From: Pohlia nutans
Lineage: Eukaryota > Streptophyta > Bryopsida > Bryales > Mniaceae
Assembly: GCA_022496805.1 (NCBI GenBank)
Contig: CM040104.1
Location: 1,170,650 to 1,234,649 of the forward strand
Direction of reading: 5' to 3'
Length of the DNA: 64,000 nucleotides
Program-made: the position numbers and the translations under genes
Shown here: in pieces, positions 23,447 through 32,786 of the stretch
How positions within the stretch are numbered: position 1 is the stretch's first letter
Layout of the letters: each line of letters opens with the position of its first letter
Notes under the pieces: generated by a model
The model's database searches: none
Told to the model about the DNA's origin: nothing
What the model saw: the letters and a program-made list of their open reading frames with translations, nothing else

Positions 23447-24408
23447 ATCCTTGATTGAAGGACGTACGCTCACAAAATTCAGCCCCTAGAAAGCTAAGAA
23501 AAATTGTTTTTATGATTTTTGACAATTTTGTGATTTGTGAGGCAAATTGCACACGTACGTGCTTCTAATGCCTCCAAACTAATTCCAAACACTAAATCAG
23601 CACCTTTGTGCTACACATCAACCTCACAACACTCAATCGTGATGGTTCTTAGTGAATTTCCACAAGATCATACCACAACACCCTAACTAGGAGAATTGCG
23701 CACTCGTTGGCTCAAATCCACTCAAATCAGCACCCTTGTGCTTCACAACACGTAATGCACCCTATGGACACCCTTGTGCCTTCCAAGGACTCTAAATCAA
23801 CGCAAATTCAGCCCCTTCAAGTCCTAATTGCATTGAAATTCATCAAATCAGCCCCGTTGTGCATTCACTAACCCAAACTCTAATTTTGAGCACTCCAAGG
23901 GCATAACTCACATTCCAAACCCTTGTGCAAGAATTGCAATACCAAAATCAGATTGTAGACTCACCCCAAGAGCCTCAAAGCATAAAAGTGCCTTGCAACA
24001 ACACAAGTGCACAAATTGAGCACAAATTGAGCCAATAAGCTCCAATAAGCTCCAATAAGCTCCAATCAGCTCCAATATACTCCAACAAGCACCAATAAGC
24101 TCCAAAGCTCCAATTCAGCCCTTGTAGACGTGTATAAACTCCAAAGGTGCTCCAAAGTGCTCCAAAAGCTCCAAATCAACAAATGATAGCTCCAAAGTGC
24201 GAATTCAGCCCTCCAACACGTAGATCAAAGGTAGGAAGATTGTAATACCTCCCAATGTCGAAATCAGCCCACCAAAGCTCGAATTCAGCCCTCCAAAGTT
24301 CCAAATCAGCGCTCCAATACTCCAAAATCAGCGCTCCAACGCACGACCTCCACACAATGAGCAATCTAATCTTTGACTCACGCAAAACACATGAGTGGGC
24401 CCATAACC
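23447..24408 (-). other. Leader of copy E with primer-binding site
   Basis: 962 nt without a gene. Primer-binding site at 24395-24408. The 10-bp repeat is at 24036-24085 (three perfect units). GCTGAWTT motifs as in the other leaders. Confidence 0.87.
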
Positions 24409-24726
24409 TATTGAAGGTTAGATTAGAATGCCAAAGCCTCACACAAACACTTGGAATGCATAGGAAAGAGATGATCTTTACTCATGGGCTGCCCCTCTTA
24501 AGTAGCACACCCAAGGGAGTCCCCTTGGCAAACCATATGGGACATCAGCCCATACTCCACTCCTAGTACACTAGGATCAGCCCATATCACTTGGGAGACC
24601 CAATTCTCATTATCTCTAACTAGTACCACTTCTCTAGTTGCATGTCTAGCTCATTCGCATCATCTACTCTACCTAATGCGCATGGCTATGAGCAACTTCA
24701 GCCCACGCAATCATCCGACTTCAACA
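24409..24726 (-). repeat. 5' LTR of copy E
   Basis: 318 bp, identical by eye to 19071-19388. CTCCC follows, then the remainder of the B LTR. Confidence 0.97.
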
Positions 24727-24731
24727 CTCCC

Positions 24732-24837
24732 TTGGGTGTGCTACTTAAGAGGGGCAGCCCATGAGTAAAGATCATCTCTTTCCTATGCATTCCAAGTGTT
24801 TGTGTGAGGCTTTGGCATTCTAATCTAACCTTCAATA
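24732..24837 (+). repeat. 3' LTR of copy B, right piece
   Basis: Last 106 bp of the LTR (TTGGGTGTGC to CTTCAATA). With 18859-19070 it totals exactly 318 bp. AGTG follows, the right copy of the 4-bp duplication around B. Confidence 0.96.
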
Positions 24838-24841
24838 AGTG

Positions 24842-25335
24842 GGTATTGTGATGCGGATTATGCGGGTGATACCAATGATCGTAGATCCACCACGGGGTAC
24901 ATGTTCAAAGTTGGATCGGGGGCCGTTTCATGGAATAGCAAGCGCCAACAAACCACGGCCACGTCAACGGTTGAGGCGGAGTACATGGCGACGAGCCACG
25001 GTACGAAGGAGGCCATTTGGTTGAGGCAACTAATGGCGGATGTGAGATGCACTCAAGAGGAGGCTACAACAATCATGTGTGACAACCAAGGGAGTATGTC
25101 ATTGGCGAAGAATCCAACGCATCACTCACGTACAAAGCACATTGATGTGCAATATCACTTCATTCGAGAGAAGTTAGAGATGAAGGTGATAGAGTTGAAG
25201 TATTGTCCAACGGAGCACATGGTGGCGGACGTGCTGACAAAGGCTCTTGCGAGAGATCGACATCAAAGACTAGTGGTGGCATTTGGGCTCCAAGGCTTTG
25301 GCTATTCGCAAAGTGGGAGTGTTGAAGTAGGATGA
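24842..25335 (+). pseudogene. Copy A gag-pol, second part (RNase H and C-terminus)
   Basis: Resumes after copy B at the RNase H motif CDADYAGD and continues through STVEAEY and CDNQ to the C-terminus. It ends [16 protein letters not shown], with the stop in the 3' LTR. The LQGFGYSQ ending is a marker shared with G, K and M; most other copies read LEGFGYLQ. Confidence 0.92.
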
Positions 25336-25637
25336 TTGCGTGGGCTGAAGTTGCTCATAGCCATGCGCATTAGCTAGAGTAGATGATGCGAATGAGCTAG
25401 ACTAGCAACTAGAGAAGTGGTACTAGTTAGAGATAATGAGAATTGGGTCTCCCAAGTGATATGGGCTGATCCTAGTGTACTAGGAGTGGAGTATGGGCTG
25501 ATGTCCCATATGGTTTGCCAAGGGGACTCCCTTGGGTGTACTACTTAAGAGGGGCAGCCCATGAGTAAAGATCATCTCTTTCCTATGCATTCCAAGTGTT
25601 TGTGTGAGGCTTTGGCATTCTAATCTAACCTTCAATA
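25320..25637 (+). repeat. 3' LTR of copy A
   Basis: 318 bp. Carries GGTGTACTAC where most copies read GGTGTGCTAC, shared only with the duplicate LTR at 28855. AGTTC follows, the presumed target duplication in F. Confidence 0.96.
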
Positions 25638-25808
25638 AGTTCGTACCCTAGCCTCGGCGTCGGACGAAGGCGGTTCCTCACTACCCTCAACTATCTCCCA
25701 CAATTCTTTTTCGGCCATGACCATTTCCATCTTGAATTTCCACAAGTGGAAGTTGACGCCATCGAACTTGTCTACAACCTTAGCACCTTCACCCTCAAAT
25801 GTAGCCAT
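25638..25808 (-). pseudogene. Copy F gag-pol, N-terminal fragment
   Basis: Starts at ATG 25808 and reads gag up to AEARVRT, where copy A cuts it. The last residues and stop of the open frame come from the LTR of A. Confidence 0.92.
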
Positions 25809-26782
25809 ATCCTTGATTGAAGGACGTACGCTCACAAAATTCAGCCCCTAGAAAGCTAAGAAAAATTGTTTTTTATGATTTTTTGACAATTTTGTGATTT
25901 GTGAGGCAAATTGCACACGTACGTGCTTCTAATGCCTCCAAACTAATTCCAAACACTAAATCAGCACCTTTGTGCTACACATCAACCTCACAACACTCAA
26001 TCGTGATGGTTCTTAGTGAATTTGCACAAGATCATACCACAACACCCTAACTAGGAGAATTGCGCACTCGTTGGCTCAAATCCACTCAAATCAGCACCCT
26101 TGTGCTTCACAACACGTAACGCACCCTATGGACACCCTTGTGCCTTCCAAGGACTCTAAATCAATGCAAATTCAGCCCCTTCAAGTCCTAATTGCATTGA
26201 AATTCATCAAATCAGCCCCGTTGTGCATTCACTAACCCAAACTCTAATTTTGAGCACTCCAAGGGCATAACTCACATTCCAAACCCTTGTGCAAGAATTG
26301 CAATACCAAAATCAGATTGTAGACTCACCCCAAGAGCCTCAAAGCATAAAAGTGCCTTGCAACAACACAAGTGCACAAATTGAGCACAAATTGAGCCAAT
26401 AAGCTCCAATAAGCTCCAATAAGCTCCAATAAGCTCCAATCAGCTCCAATATACTCCAACAAGCACCAATAAGCTCCAAAGCTCCAATTCAGCCCTTGTA
26501 GACGTGTATAAACTCCAAAAGTGCTCCAAAGTGCTCCAAAAGCTCCAAATCAACAAATGATAGCTCCAAAGTGCGAATTCAGCCCTCCAACACGTAGATC
26601 AAAGGTAGGAAGATTGTAATACCTCCCAATGTCGAAATCAGCCCACCAAAGCTCGAATTCAGCCCTCCAAAGTTCCAAATCAGCGCTCCAATACTCCAAA
26701 ATCAGCGCTCCAAAGCACGACCTCCACACAATGAGCAATCTAATCTTTGACTCACGCAAAACACATGAGTGGGCCCATAACC
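25809..26782 (-). other. Leader of copy F with primer-binding site
   Basis: 974 nt, no gene. Primer-binding site at 26769-26782. The 10-bp repeat is at 26400-26459 (four perfect units). Two extra T in the T runs next to the gag start are shared only with H. Confidence 0.87.
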
Positions 26783-27100
26783 TATTGAAGGTTAGATTAG
26801 AATGCCAAAGCCTCACACAAACACTTGGAATGCATAGGAAAGAGATGATCTTTACTCATGGGCTGCCCCTCTTAAGTAGCACACCCAAGGGAGTCCCCTT
26901 GGCAAACCATATGGGACATCAGCCCATACTCCACTCCTAGTACACTAGGATCAGCCCATATGACTTGGGAGACCCAATTCTCATTATCTCTAACTAGTAC
27001 CACTTCTCTAGTTGCTAGTCTAGCTCATTCGCATCATCTACTCTAGCTAATGCGCATGGCTATGAGCAACTTCAGCCCACGCAATCATCCTACTTCAACA
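26783..27100 (-). repeat. 5' LTR of copy F
   Basis: 318 bp with the variant CATATGACTTGG shared with the H LTR. The next bases, CCACC, begin the plus-strand gag-pol of G. Confidence 0.96.
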
Positions 27101-27105
27101 CCACC

Positions 27106-28870
27106 TTTGAAGACGAAGAATGGCGAGAAAAAGGCACAAGCAACGGCGGTTGAAGACAATGCATCCTCGAGCGATCGTCGTTATCCAGAGAGAAATCGTA
27201 GACCACTTGGCGAGTGGTGGAAGAATCATATTCTCCCTCAAGGTGAGGAGGAGCATGCAAACGTTGCACTTTTAGATGCTCCATTGACGATTCGTGAAGC
27301 GTTGAGTTGTGATGATGCAAACAAGTGGGAGCAAGCCATGCAAGAGGAGTACAAATCGTTGATGGACAATGGCACTTGGGAATTGACTCCCCTCCCCAAG
27401 AATCGCAACGCTATCGGTTGTAAGTGGGTATTTCGTGCAAAGAGAGATGCAACGGGTGATGTGGTTCGTTATAAGGCAAGATTGGTGGCAAAGGGCTTTT
27501 CACAAATCGAAGGTGTTGATTTTCATGAGACCTTTGCACCCGTGGCGAAATTCACCACTATTCGATGCATTTTGGCCATCAGGGCTGCCATGGATTTGGA
27601 AATGCATCAAATGGATGTGAAGACGGCGTTCTTGAACGGCGAGTTGGACGAGGACATCTACATGGTGCAACCCGAAGGATTTGTGCAACGAGGTAATGAG
27701 AACCTTGTTTGCAAGTTGAACAAGTCATTGTATGGGTTGAAGCAATCTCCACGCGCATGGTATCAAAAGATTGACACGTTTCTTGTTCATATCGGGTTCA
27801 CAAGGAGCATCGCTGATCACAGCTTGTATTTCATGCAAAAGGGGCAACATGTGGTCATCGTGATCATATATGTGGATGATTTGATCATCCTTGCAAGTTG
27901 TATGAGCTCTTTGAAGGCATTGAAGGCAATGCTTGAGAACGAGTACGAGATGAGTGATCTCGGTGAGTTGCACTTTTGTTTAGGAGTTGAGTTTGTGCGA
28001 GATAGAGCAACACGCACCATAACAATGAATCAAAGCAAGTATGTTATGGATGTTCTCAAACGCTTTGGCATGGAGGATTGCAAACCGGTTGGCACTCCAT
28101 TGGATGTGAATTCCAAACTCGTGAAACTCACGGATGAGGAGTATGCATTAGAGGCTCAATCTATGGTGGATGTGCCATACAAGCAAGCTGTAGGGTCATT
28201 GATGTATGCTATGATTGCAACAAGGCCGGACCTTGCGTATCCAATCAGCGTTGTGAGTCAACACATGGCAAGACCGGGTTCAAGTCATTGGGTTGCGGTC
28301 AAGAGGATCATGCGGTACTTGAAAGGCACAAGTGATGTGAGGTTGTGTCTTGGAGGTGACAACATTGTGTTGAGTGGGTATTGTGATGCGGATTATGCGG
28401 GTGATACCAATGATCGTAGATCCACCACGGGGTACATGTTCAAAGTTGGATCGGGGGCCGTTTCATGGAATAGCAAGCGCCAACAAACCACGGCCACGTC
28501 AACGGTTGAGGCGGAGTACATGGCGACGAGCCACGGTACGAAGGAGGCCATTTGGTTGAGGCAACTAATGGCGGATGTGAGATGCACTCAAGAGGAGGCT
28601 ACAACAATCATGTGTGACAACCAAGGGAGTATGTCATTGGCGAAGAATCCAACGCATCACTCACGTACAAAGCACATTGATGTGCAATATCACTTCATTC
28701 GAGAGAAGTTAGAGATGAAGGTGATAGAGTTGAAGTATTGTCCAACGGAGCACATGGTGGCGGACGTGCTGACAAAGGCTCTTGCGAGAGATCGACATCA
28801 AAGACTAGTGGTGGCATTTGGGCTCCAAGGCTTTGGCTATTCGCAAAGTGGGAGTGTTGAAGTAGGATGA
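27106..28870 (+). pseudogene. Copy G gag-pol, C-terminal part (linker, RT, RNase H)
   Basis: Enters at PPLKTKNGEKK and encodes the complete RT (MDVKTAFLNG, YVDD) and RNase H. The N-terminal two thirds are cut off by F and not in the window. The codon for AIRAAMDLE (arginine for glycine) is shared with I. An ATG at 27050 lies in the neighbouring LTR and is not a real start. Confidence 0.92.
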
Positions 28871-29172
28871 TTGCGTGGGCTGAAGTTGCTCATAGCCATG
28901 CGCATTAGCTAGAGTAGATGATGCGAATGAGCTAGACTAGCAACTAGAGAAGTGGTACTAGTTAGAGATAATGAGAATTGGGTCTCCCAAGTGATATGGG
29001 CTGATCCTAGTGTACTAGGAGTGGAGTATGGGCTGATGTCCCATATGGTTTGCCAAGGGGACTCCCTTGGGTGTACTACTTAAGAGGGGCAGCCCATGAG
29101 TAAAGATCATCTCTTTCCTATGCATTCCAAGTGTTTGTGTGAGGCTTTGGCATTCTAATCTAACCTTCAATA
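28855..29172 (+). repeat. 3' LTR of copy G
   Basis: 318 bp, duplicate of the A LTR at 25320-25637 with the same private variants. Confidence 0.96.
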
Positions 29173-29343
29173 AGTTCGTACCCTAGCCTCGGCGTCGGAC
29201 GAAGGCGGTTCCTCACTACCCTCAACTATCTCCCACAATTCTTTTTCGGCCATGACCATTTCCATCTTGAATTTCCACAAGTGGAAGTTGACGCCATCGA
29301 ACTTGTCTACAACCTTAGCACCTTCACCCTCAAATGTAGCCAT
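29173..29343 (-). pseudogene. Copy H gag-pol, N-terminal fragment
   Basis: Reads from ATG 29343 to AEARVRT and is cut by the LTR of G. Same as 25638-25808. Confidence 0.92.
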
Positions 29344-30317
29344 ATCCTTGATTGAAGGACGTACGCTCACAAAATTCAGCCCCTAGAAAGCTAAGAAAAA
29401 TTGTTTTTTATGATTTTTTGACAATTTTGTGATTTGTGAGGCAAATTGCACACGTACGTGCTTCTAATGCCTCCAAACTAATTCCAAACACTAAATCAGC
29501 ACCTTTGTGCTACACATCAACCTCACAACACTCAATCGTGATGGTTCTTAGTGAATTTGCACAAGATCATACCACAACACCCTAACTAGGAGAATTGCGC
29601 ACTCGTTGGCTCAAATCCACTCAAATCAGCACCCTTGTGCTTCACAACACGTAACGCACCCTATGGACACCCTTGTGCCTTCCAAGGACTCTAAATCAAT
29701 GCAAATTCAGCCCCTTCAAGTCCTAATTGCATTGAAATTCATCAAATCAGCCCCGTTGTGCATTCACTAACCCAAACTCTAATTTTGAGCACTCCAAGGG
29801 CATAACTCACATTCCAAACCCTTGTGCAAGAATTGCAATACCAAAATCAGATTGTAGACTCACCCCAAGAGCCTCAAAGCATAAAAGTGCCTTGCAACAA
29901 CACAAGTGCACAAATTGAGCACAAATTGAGCCAATAAGCTCCAATAAGCTCCAATAAGCTCCAATAAGCTCCAATCAGCTCCAATATACTCCAACAAGCA
30001 CCAATAAGCTCCAAAGCTCCAATTCAGCCCTTGTAGACGTGTATAAACTCCAAAAGTGCTCCAAAGTGCTCCAAAAGCTCCAAATCAACAAATGATAGCT
30101 CCAAAGTGCGAATTCAGCCCTCCAACACGTAGATCAAAGGTAGGAAGATTGTAATACCTCCCAATGTCGAAATCAGCCCACCAAAGCTCGAATTCAGCCC
30201 TCCAAAGTTCCAAATCAGCGCTCCAATACTCCAAAATCAGCGCTCCAAAGCACGACCTCCACACAATGAGCAATCTAATCTTTGACTCACGCAAAACACA
30301 TGAGTGGGCCCATAACC
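29344..30317 (-). other. Leader of copy H with primer-binding site
   Basis: 974 nt, no gene. Primer-binding site at 30304-30317. The 10-bp repeat is at 29935-29994 (four perfect units). Matches the F leader, including its private CACGTAACGC. Confidence 0.87.
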
Positions 30318-30635
30318 TATTGAAGGTTAGATTAGAATGCCAAAGCCTCACACAAACACTTGGAATGCATAGGAAAGAGATGATCTTTACTCATGGGCTG
30401 CCCCTCTTAAGTAGCACACCCAAGGGAGTCCCCTTGGCAAACCATATGGGACATCAGCCCATACTCCACTCCTAGTACACTAGGATCAGCCCATATGACT
30501 TGGGAGACCCAATTCTCATTATCTCTAACTAGTACCACTTCTCTAGTTGCTAGTCTAGCTCATTCGCATCATCTACTCTAGCTAATGCGCATGGCTATGA
30601 GCAACTTCAGCCCACGCAATCATCCTACTTCAACA
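30318..30635 (-). repeat. 5' LTR of copy H
   Basis: 318 bp, duplicate of the F LTR (CATATGACTTGG variant). CCACC follows at 30636-30640. Confidence 0.96.
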
Positions 30636-32108
30636 CCACCTTTGAAGACGAAGAATGGCGAGAAAAAGGCACAAGCAACGGCGGTTGAAGACAATGCATC
30701 CTCGAGCGATCGTCGTTATCCAGAGAGAAATCGTAGACCACTTGGCGAGTGGTGGAAGAATCATATTCTCCCTCAAGGTGAGGAGGAGCATGCAAACGTT
30801 GCACTTTTAGATGCTCCATTGACGATTCGTGAAGCGTTGAGTTGTGATGATGCAAACAAGTGGGAGCAAGCCATGCAAGAGGAGTACAAATCGTTGATGG
30901 ACAATGGCACTTGGGAATTGACTCCCCTCCCCAAGAATCGCAACGCTATCGGTTGTAAGTGGGTATTTCGTGCAAAGAGAGATGCAACGGGTGATGTGGT
31001 TCGTTATAAGGCAAGATTGGTGGCAAAGGGCTTTTCACAAATCGAAGGTGTTGATTTTCATGAGACCTTTGCACCCGTGGCGAAATTCACCACTATTCGA
31101 TGCATTTTGGCCATCAGGGCTGCCATGGATTTGGAAATGCATCAAATGGATGTGAAGACGGCGTTCTTGAACGGCGAGTTGGACGAGGACATCTACATGG
31201 TGCAACCCGAAGGATTTGTGCAACGAGGTAATGAGAACCTTGTTTGCAAGTTGAACAAGTCATTGTATGGGTTGAAGCAATCTCCACGCGCATGGTATCA
31301 AAAGATTGACACGTTTCTTGTTCATATCGGGTTCACAAGGAGCATCGCTGATCACAGCTTGTATTTCATGCAAAAGGGGCAACATGTGGTCATCGTGATC
31401 ATATATGTGGATGATTTGATCATCCTTGCAAGTTGTATGAGCTCTTTGAAGGCATTGAAGGCAATGCTTGAGAACGAGTACGAGATGAGTGATCTCGGTG
31501 AGTTGCACTTTTGTTTAGGAGTTGAGTTTGTGCGAGATAGAGCAACACGCACCATAACAATGAATCAAAGCAAGTATGTTATGGATGTTCTCAAACGCTT
31601 TGGCATGGAGGATTGCAAACCGGTTGGCACTCCATTGGATGTGAATTCCAAACTCGTGAAACTCACGGATGAGGAGTATGCATTAGAGGCTCAATCTATG
31701 GTGGATGTGCCATACAAGCAAGCTGTAGGGTCATTGATGTATGCTATGATTGCAACAAGGCCGGACCTTGCGTATCCAATCAGCGTTGTGAGTCAACACA
31801 TGGCAAGACCGGGTTCAAGTCATTGGGTTGCGGTCAAGAGGATCATGCGCTACTAGAAAGGCACAAGTGATGTGAGGTTGTGTCTTGGAGGTGACAACAT
31901 TGTGTTGAGTGGGTATTGTGATGCGGATTATGCGGGTGATACCAATGATCGTAGATCCACCACGGGGTACATGTTCAAAGTTGGATCGGGGGCCGTTTCA
32001 TGGAATAGCAAGCGCCAACAAACCACGGCCACGTCAACGGTTGAGGCGGAGTACATGGCGACGAGCCACGGTACGAAGAAGGCCATTTGGTTGAGGCAAC
32101 TAATGGCG
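30636..32108 (+). mobile_element. Copy I: internal fragment of a copia element between H and J
   Basis: Linker-RT-RNase H part of a plus-strand element. Its 5' part is displaced by H to the left of the window. Its 3' end, including the 3' LTR, is displaced by J to the right of the window. The last five bases before J are TGGCG, the presumed left target duplication of J. I is the outermost layer visible. Confidence 0.9.
30641..32108 (+). pseudogene. Copy I gag-pol fragment with a nonsense codon
   Basis: Same frame as G from PPLKTK through YVDD. At 31854-31856 a TAG replaces the leucine codon TTG after KRIMRY, just before RNase H; the neighbouring base at 31850 also differs from G. The frame then stays open through CDADYAGD to the J insertion at 32108, with one further change (TKKAIW for TKEAIW). 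RNase H would be lost from the product. Confidence 0.9.
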
Positions 32109-32426
32109 TATTGAAGGTTAGATTAGAATGCCAAAGCCTCACACAAACACTTGGAATGCATAGGAAAGAGATGATCTTTACTCATGGGCTGCCCCTCTTA
32201 AGTAGCACACCCAAGGGAGGCCCCTTGGCAAACCATATGGGACATCAGCCCATACTCCACTCCTAGTACACTAGGATCAGCCCATATCACTTGGGAGACC
32301 CAATTCTCATTACTTCTAACTAGTATCACTTCTCTAGTTGCAAGTCTAGCTCATTCGCATCATCTACTCTAGCTAATGCGCATGGCTATGAGCAACTTCA
32401 GCCCACGCAATCATCCTACTTCAACA
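32109..32426 (-). repeat. 3' LTR of copy J
   Basis: 318 bp, with the variants GGGAGGCCCC and AGTATCACTT. TGGCG precedes it in copy I. Confidence 0.96.
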
Positions 32427-32468
32427 CTCCCACTTTGCGAATAGCCAAAGCCTTCGAGCCCAAATGCC
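32427..32468 (-). pseudogene. Copy J gag-pol, extreme C-terminal codons
   Basis: Encodes the region around [12 protein letters not shown] just upstream of the LTR-encoded end of the frame. Cut by K after 32468. Confidence 0.88.
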
Positions 32469-32786
32469 TATTGAAGGTTAGATTAGAATGCCAAAGCCTC
32501 ACACAAACACTTGGAATGCATAGGAAAGAGATGATCTTTACTCATGGGCTGCCCCTCTTAAGTAGTACACCCAAGGGAGTCCCCTTGGCAAACCATATGG
32601 AACATCAGCCCATACTCCACTCCTAGTACACTAGGATCAGCCCATATCACTTGGGAGACCCAATTCTCATTATCTCTAACTAGTACCACTTCTCTAGTTG
32701 CTAGTCTAGCTCATTCGCATCATCTACTCTAGCTAATACGCATGGCTATGAGCAACTTCAGCCCACGCAATCATCCTACTTCAACA
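32469..32786 (-). repeat. 3' LTR of copy K
   Basis: 318 bp with the private variants CATATGGAACATC, AGTAGTACACCC and AATACGCATGG. The base pattern next to it, CTCTCACTTTGCG, gives a purine tract with A in place of one G. Confidence 0.96.

Larger units (their letters stand above)
19071..24726 (-). mobile_element. Copy E: uninterrupted full-length copia element inside the 3' LTR of B
   Basis: 5656 bp: 3' LTR 19071-19388, gag-pol 19373-23446, leader 23447-24408, 5' LTR 24409-24726. Perfect 5-bp duplication CTCCC at 19066-19070 and 24727-24731. I compared the two LTRs along their length by eye and found no difference. All catalytic motifs are present, so this is a candidate autonomous copy. GTCGG subfamily. 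Confidence 0.97.
2300..24837 (+). mobile_element. Copy B: complete copia element interrupted by copies C and E
   Basis: The 5' LTR is 2300-2617, the primer-binding site 2618-2631 and the leader 2618-3478. gag-pol lies at 3479-3629 and 14952-18874. The 3' LTR lies at 18859-19070 and 24732-24837. Without the inserts B is 5555 bp, about 120 bp short of its longest relatives, because its leader carries a 122-bp deletion. Both B LTRs share the private variant ACTAGATAG, as expected for LTRs copied from one template. C is inserted in gag (duplication CGACG, 3625-3629 and 14947-14951) and E in the 3' LTR (duplication CTCCC, 19066-19070 and 24727-24731). Confidence 0.95.
1..25637 (+). mobile_element. 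Copy A: Ty1/copia LTR retrotransposon, 5' part off-window, split by copy B
   Basis: Copy A enters the window inside gag-pol at the GAG-pre-integrase domain. It runs 1-2299, is interrupted by copy B (2300-24837), and resumes at 24838/24842 to its 3' LTR (25320-25637). Copy B is flanked by AGTG on both sides (2296-2299 and 24838-24841). That is 4 bp where the family normally duplicates 5, so one G may have been lost. To the right of the A LTR the sequence changes directly into minus-strand gag (copy F), so A sits inside F. The first five bases after A are AGTTC; the partner duplication would lie off-window to the left. Confidence 0.92.
25638..27100 (-). mobile_element. Copy F: 5' end of a copia element (3' part off-window to the left)
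   Basis: Holds the gag N-terminus (25638-25808), the leader and the 5' LTR (26783-27100). It was split by A; its other half must lie left of the window. CCACC (27101-27105) follows the LTR and is presumably the right target duplication within G. Near-identical to copy H, 3535 bp downstream. Confidence 0.92.
24838..28372. repeat. Tandem duplication, unit 1 (3535 bp)
   Basis: Holds the tail of A gag-pol, the A 3' LTR, the 5' portion of F with its LTR, and most of the G RT/RNase H. Every junction recurs 3535 bp later: 25638 and 29173, 26783 and 30318, 27101 and 30636. Private variants are shared, including an extended T run in the leader, CACGTAACGCACC, CATATGACTTGG and GGTGTACTAC. Confidence 0.93.
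27101..29172 (+). mobile_element. Copy G: 3' part of a copia element, chimeric by recombination
   Basis: gag-pol from the acidic linker to the stop (27106-28870), and the 3' LTR 28855-29172. Its front half matches I (for example CACGGATGAGG, and arginine in AIRAAMDLE). Its tail matches A ([24 protein letters not shown] variant GGTGTACTAC). This is the pattern expected of the crossover product that created the tandem duplication. AGTTC follows the LTR, as it does after A. Confidence 0.9.
29173..30635 (-). mobile_element. Copy H: 5' end of a copia element, duplicate of F
   Basis: gag N-terminus 29173-29343, leader 29344-30317, 5' LTR 30318-30635. Same breakpoints as F on both sides (AGTTC on the left, CCACC on the right), so it shares the insertion event with F by duplication. 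Confidence 0.92.
28373..31907. repeat. Tandem duplication, unit 2 (3535 bp)
   Basis: Direct repeat of 24838-28372. By eye I see two differences near the right end (31850 and 31855, the second creating a stop codon in I). Those bases may lie beyond the crossover and reflect the second parent. Confidence 0.92.
32109..32468 (-). mobile_element. Copy J: 3' LTR plus 42 bp, rest displaced by K
   Basis: 3' LTR 32109-32426, then 42 bp of the gag-pol C-terminal codons (32427-32468) ending at ATGCC, where K is inserted. The remainder of J must lie right of the window, beyond K. Confidence 0.9.

Noticed and set aside
25320..30635. A/F and G/H as four independent insertions at identical sites
   Set aside because: Identical breakpoints, offset and private variants are far better explained by one tandem duplication.
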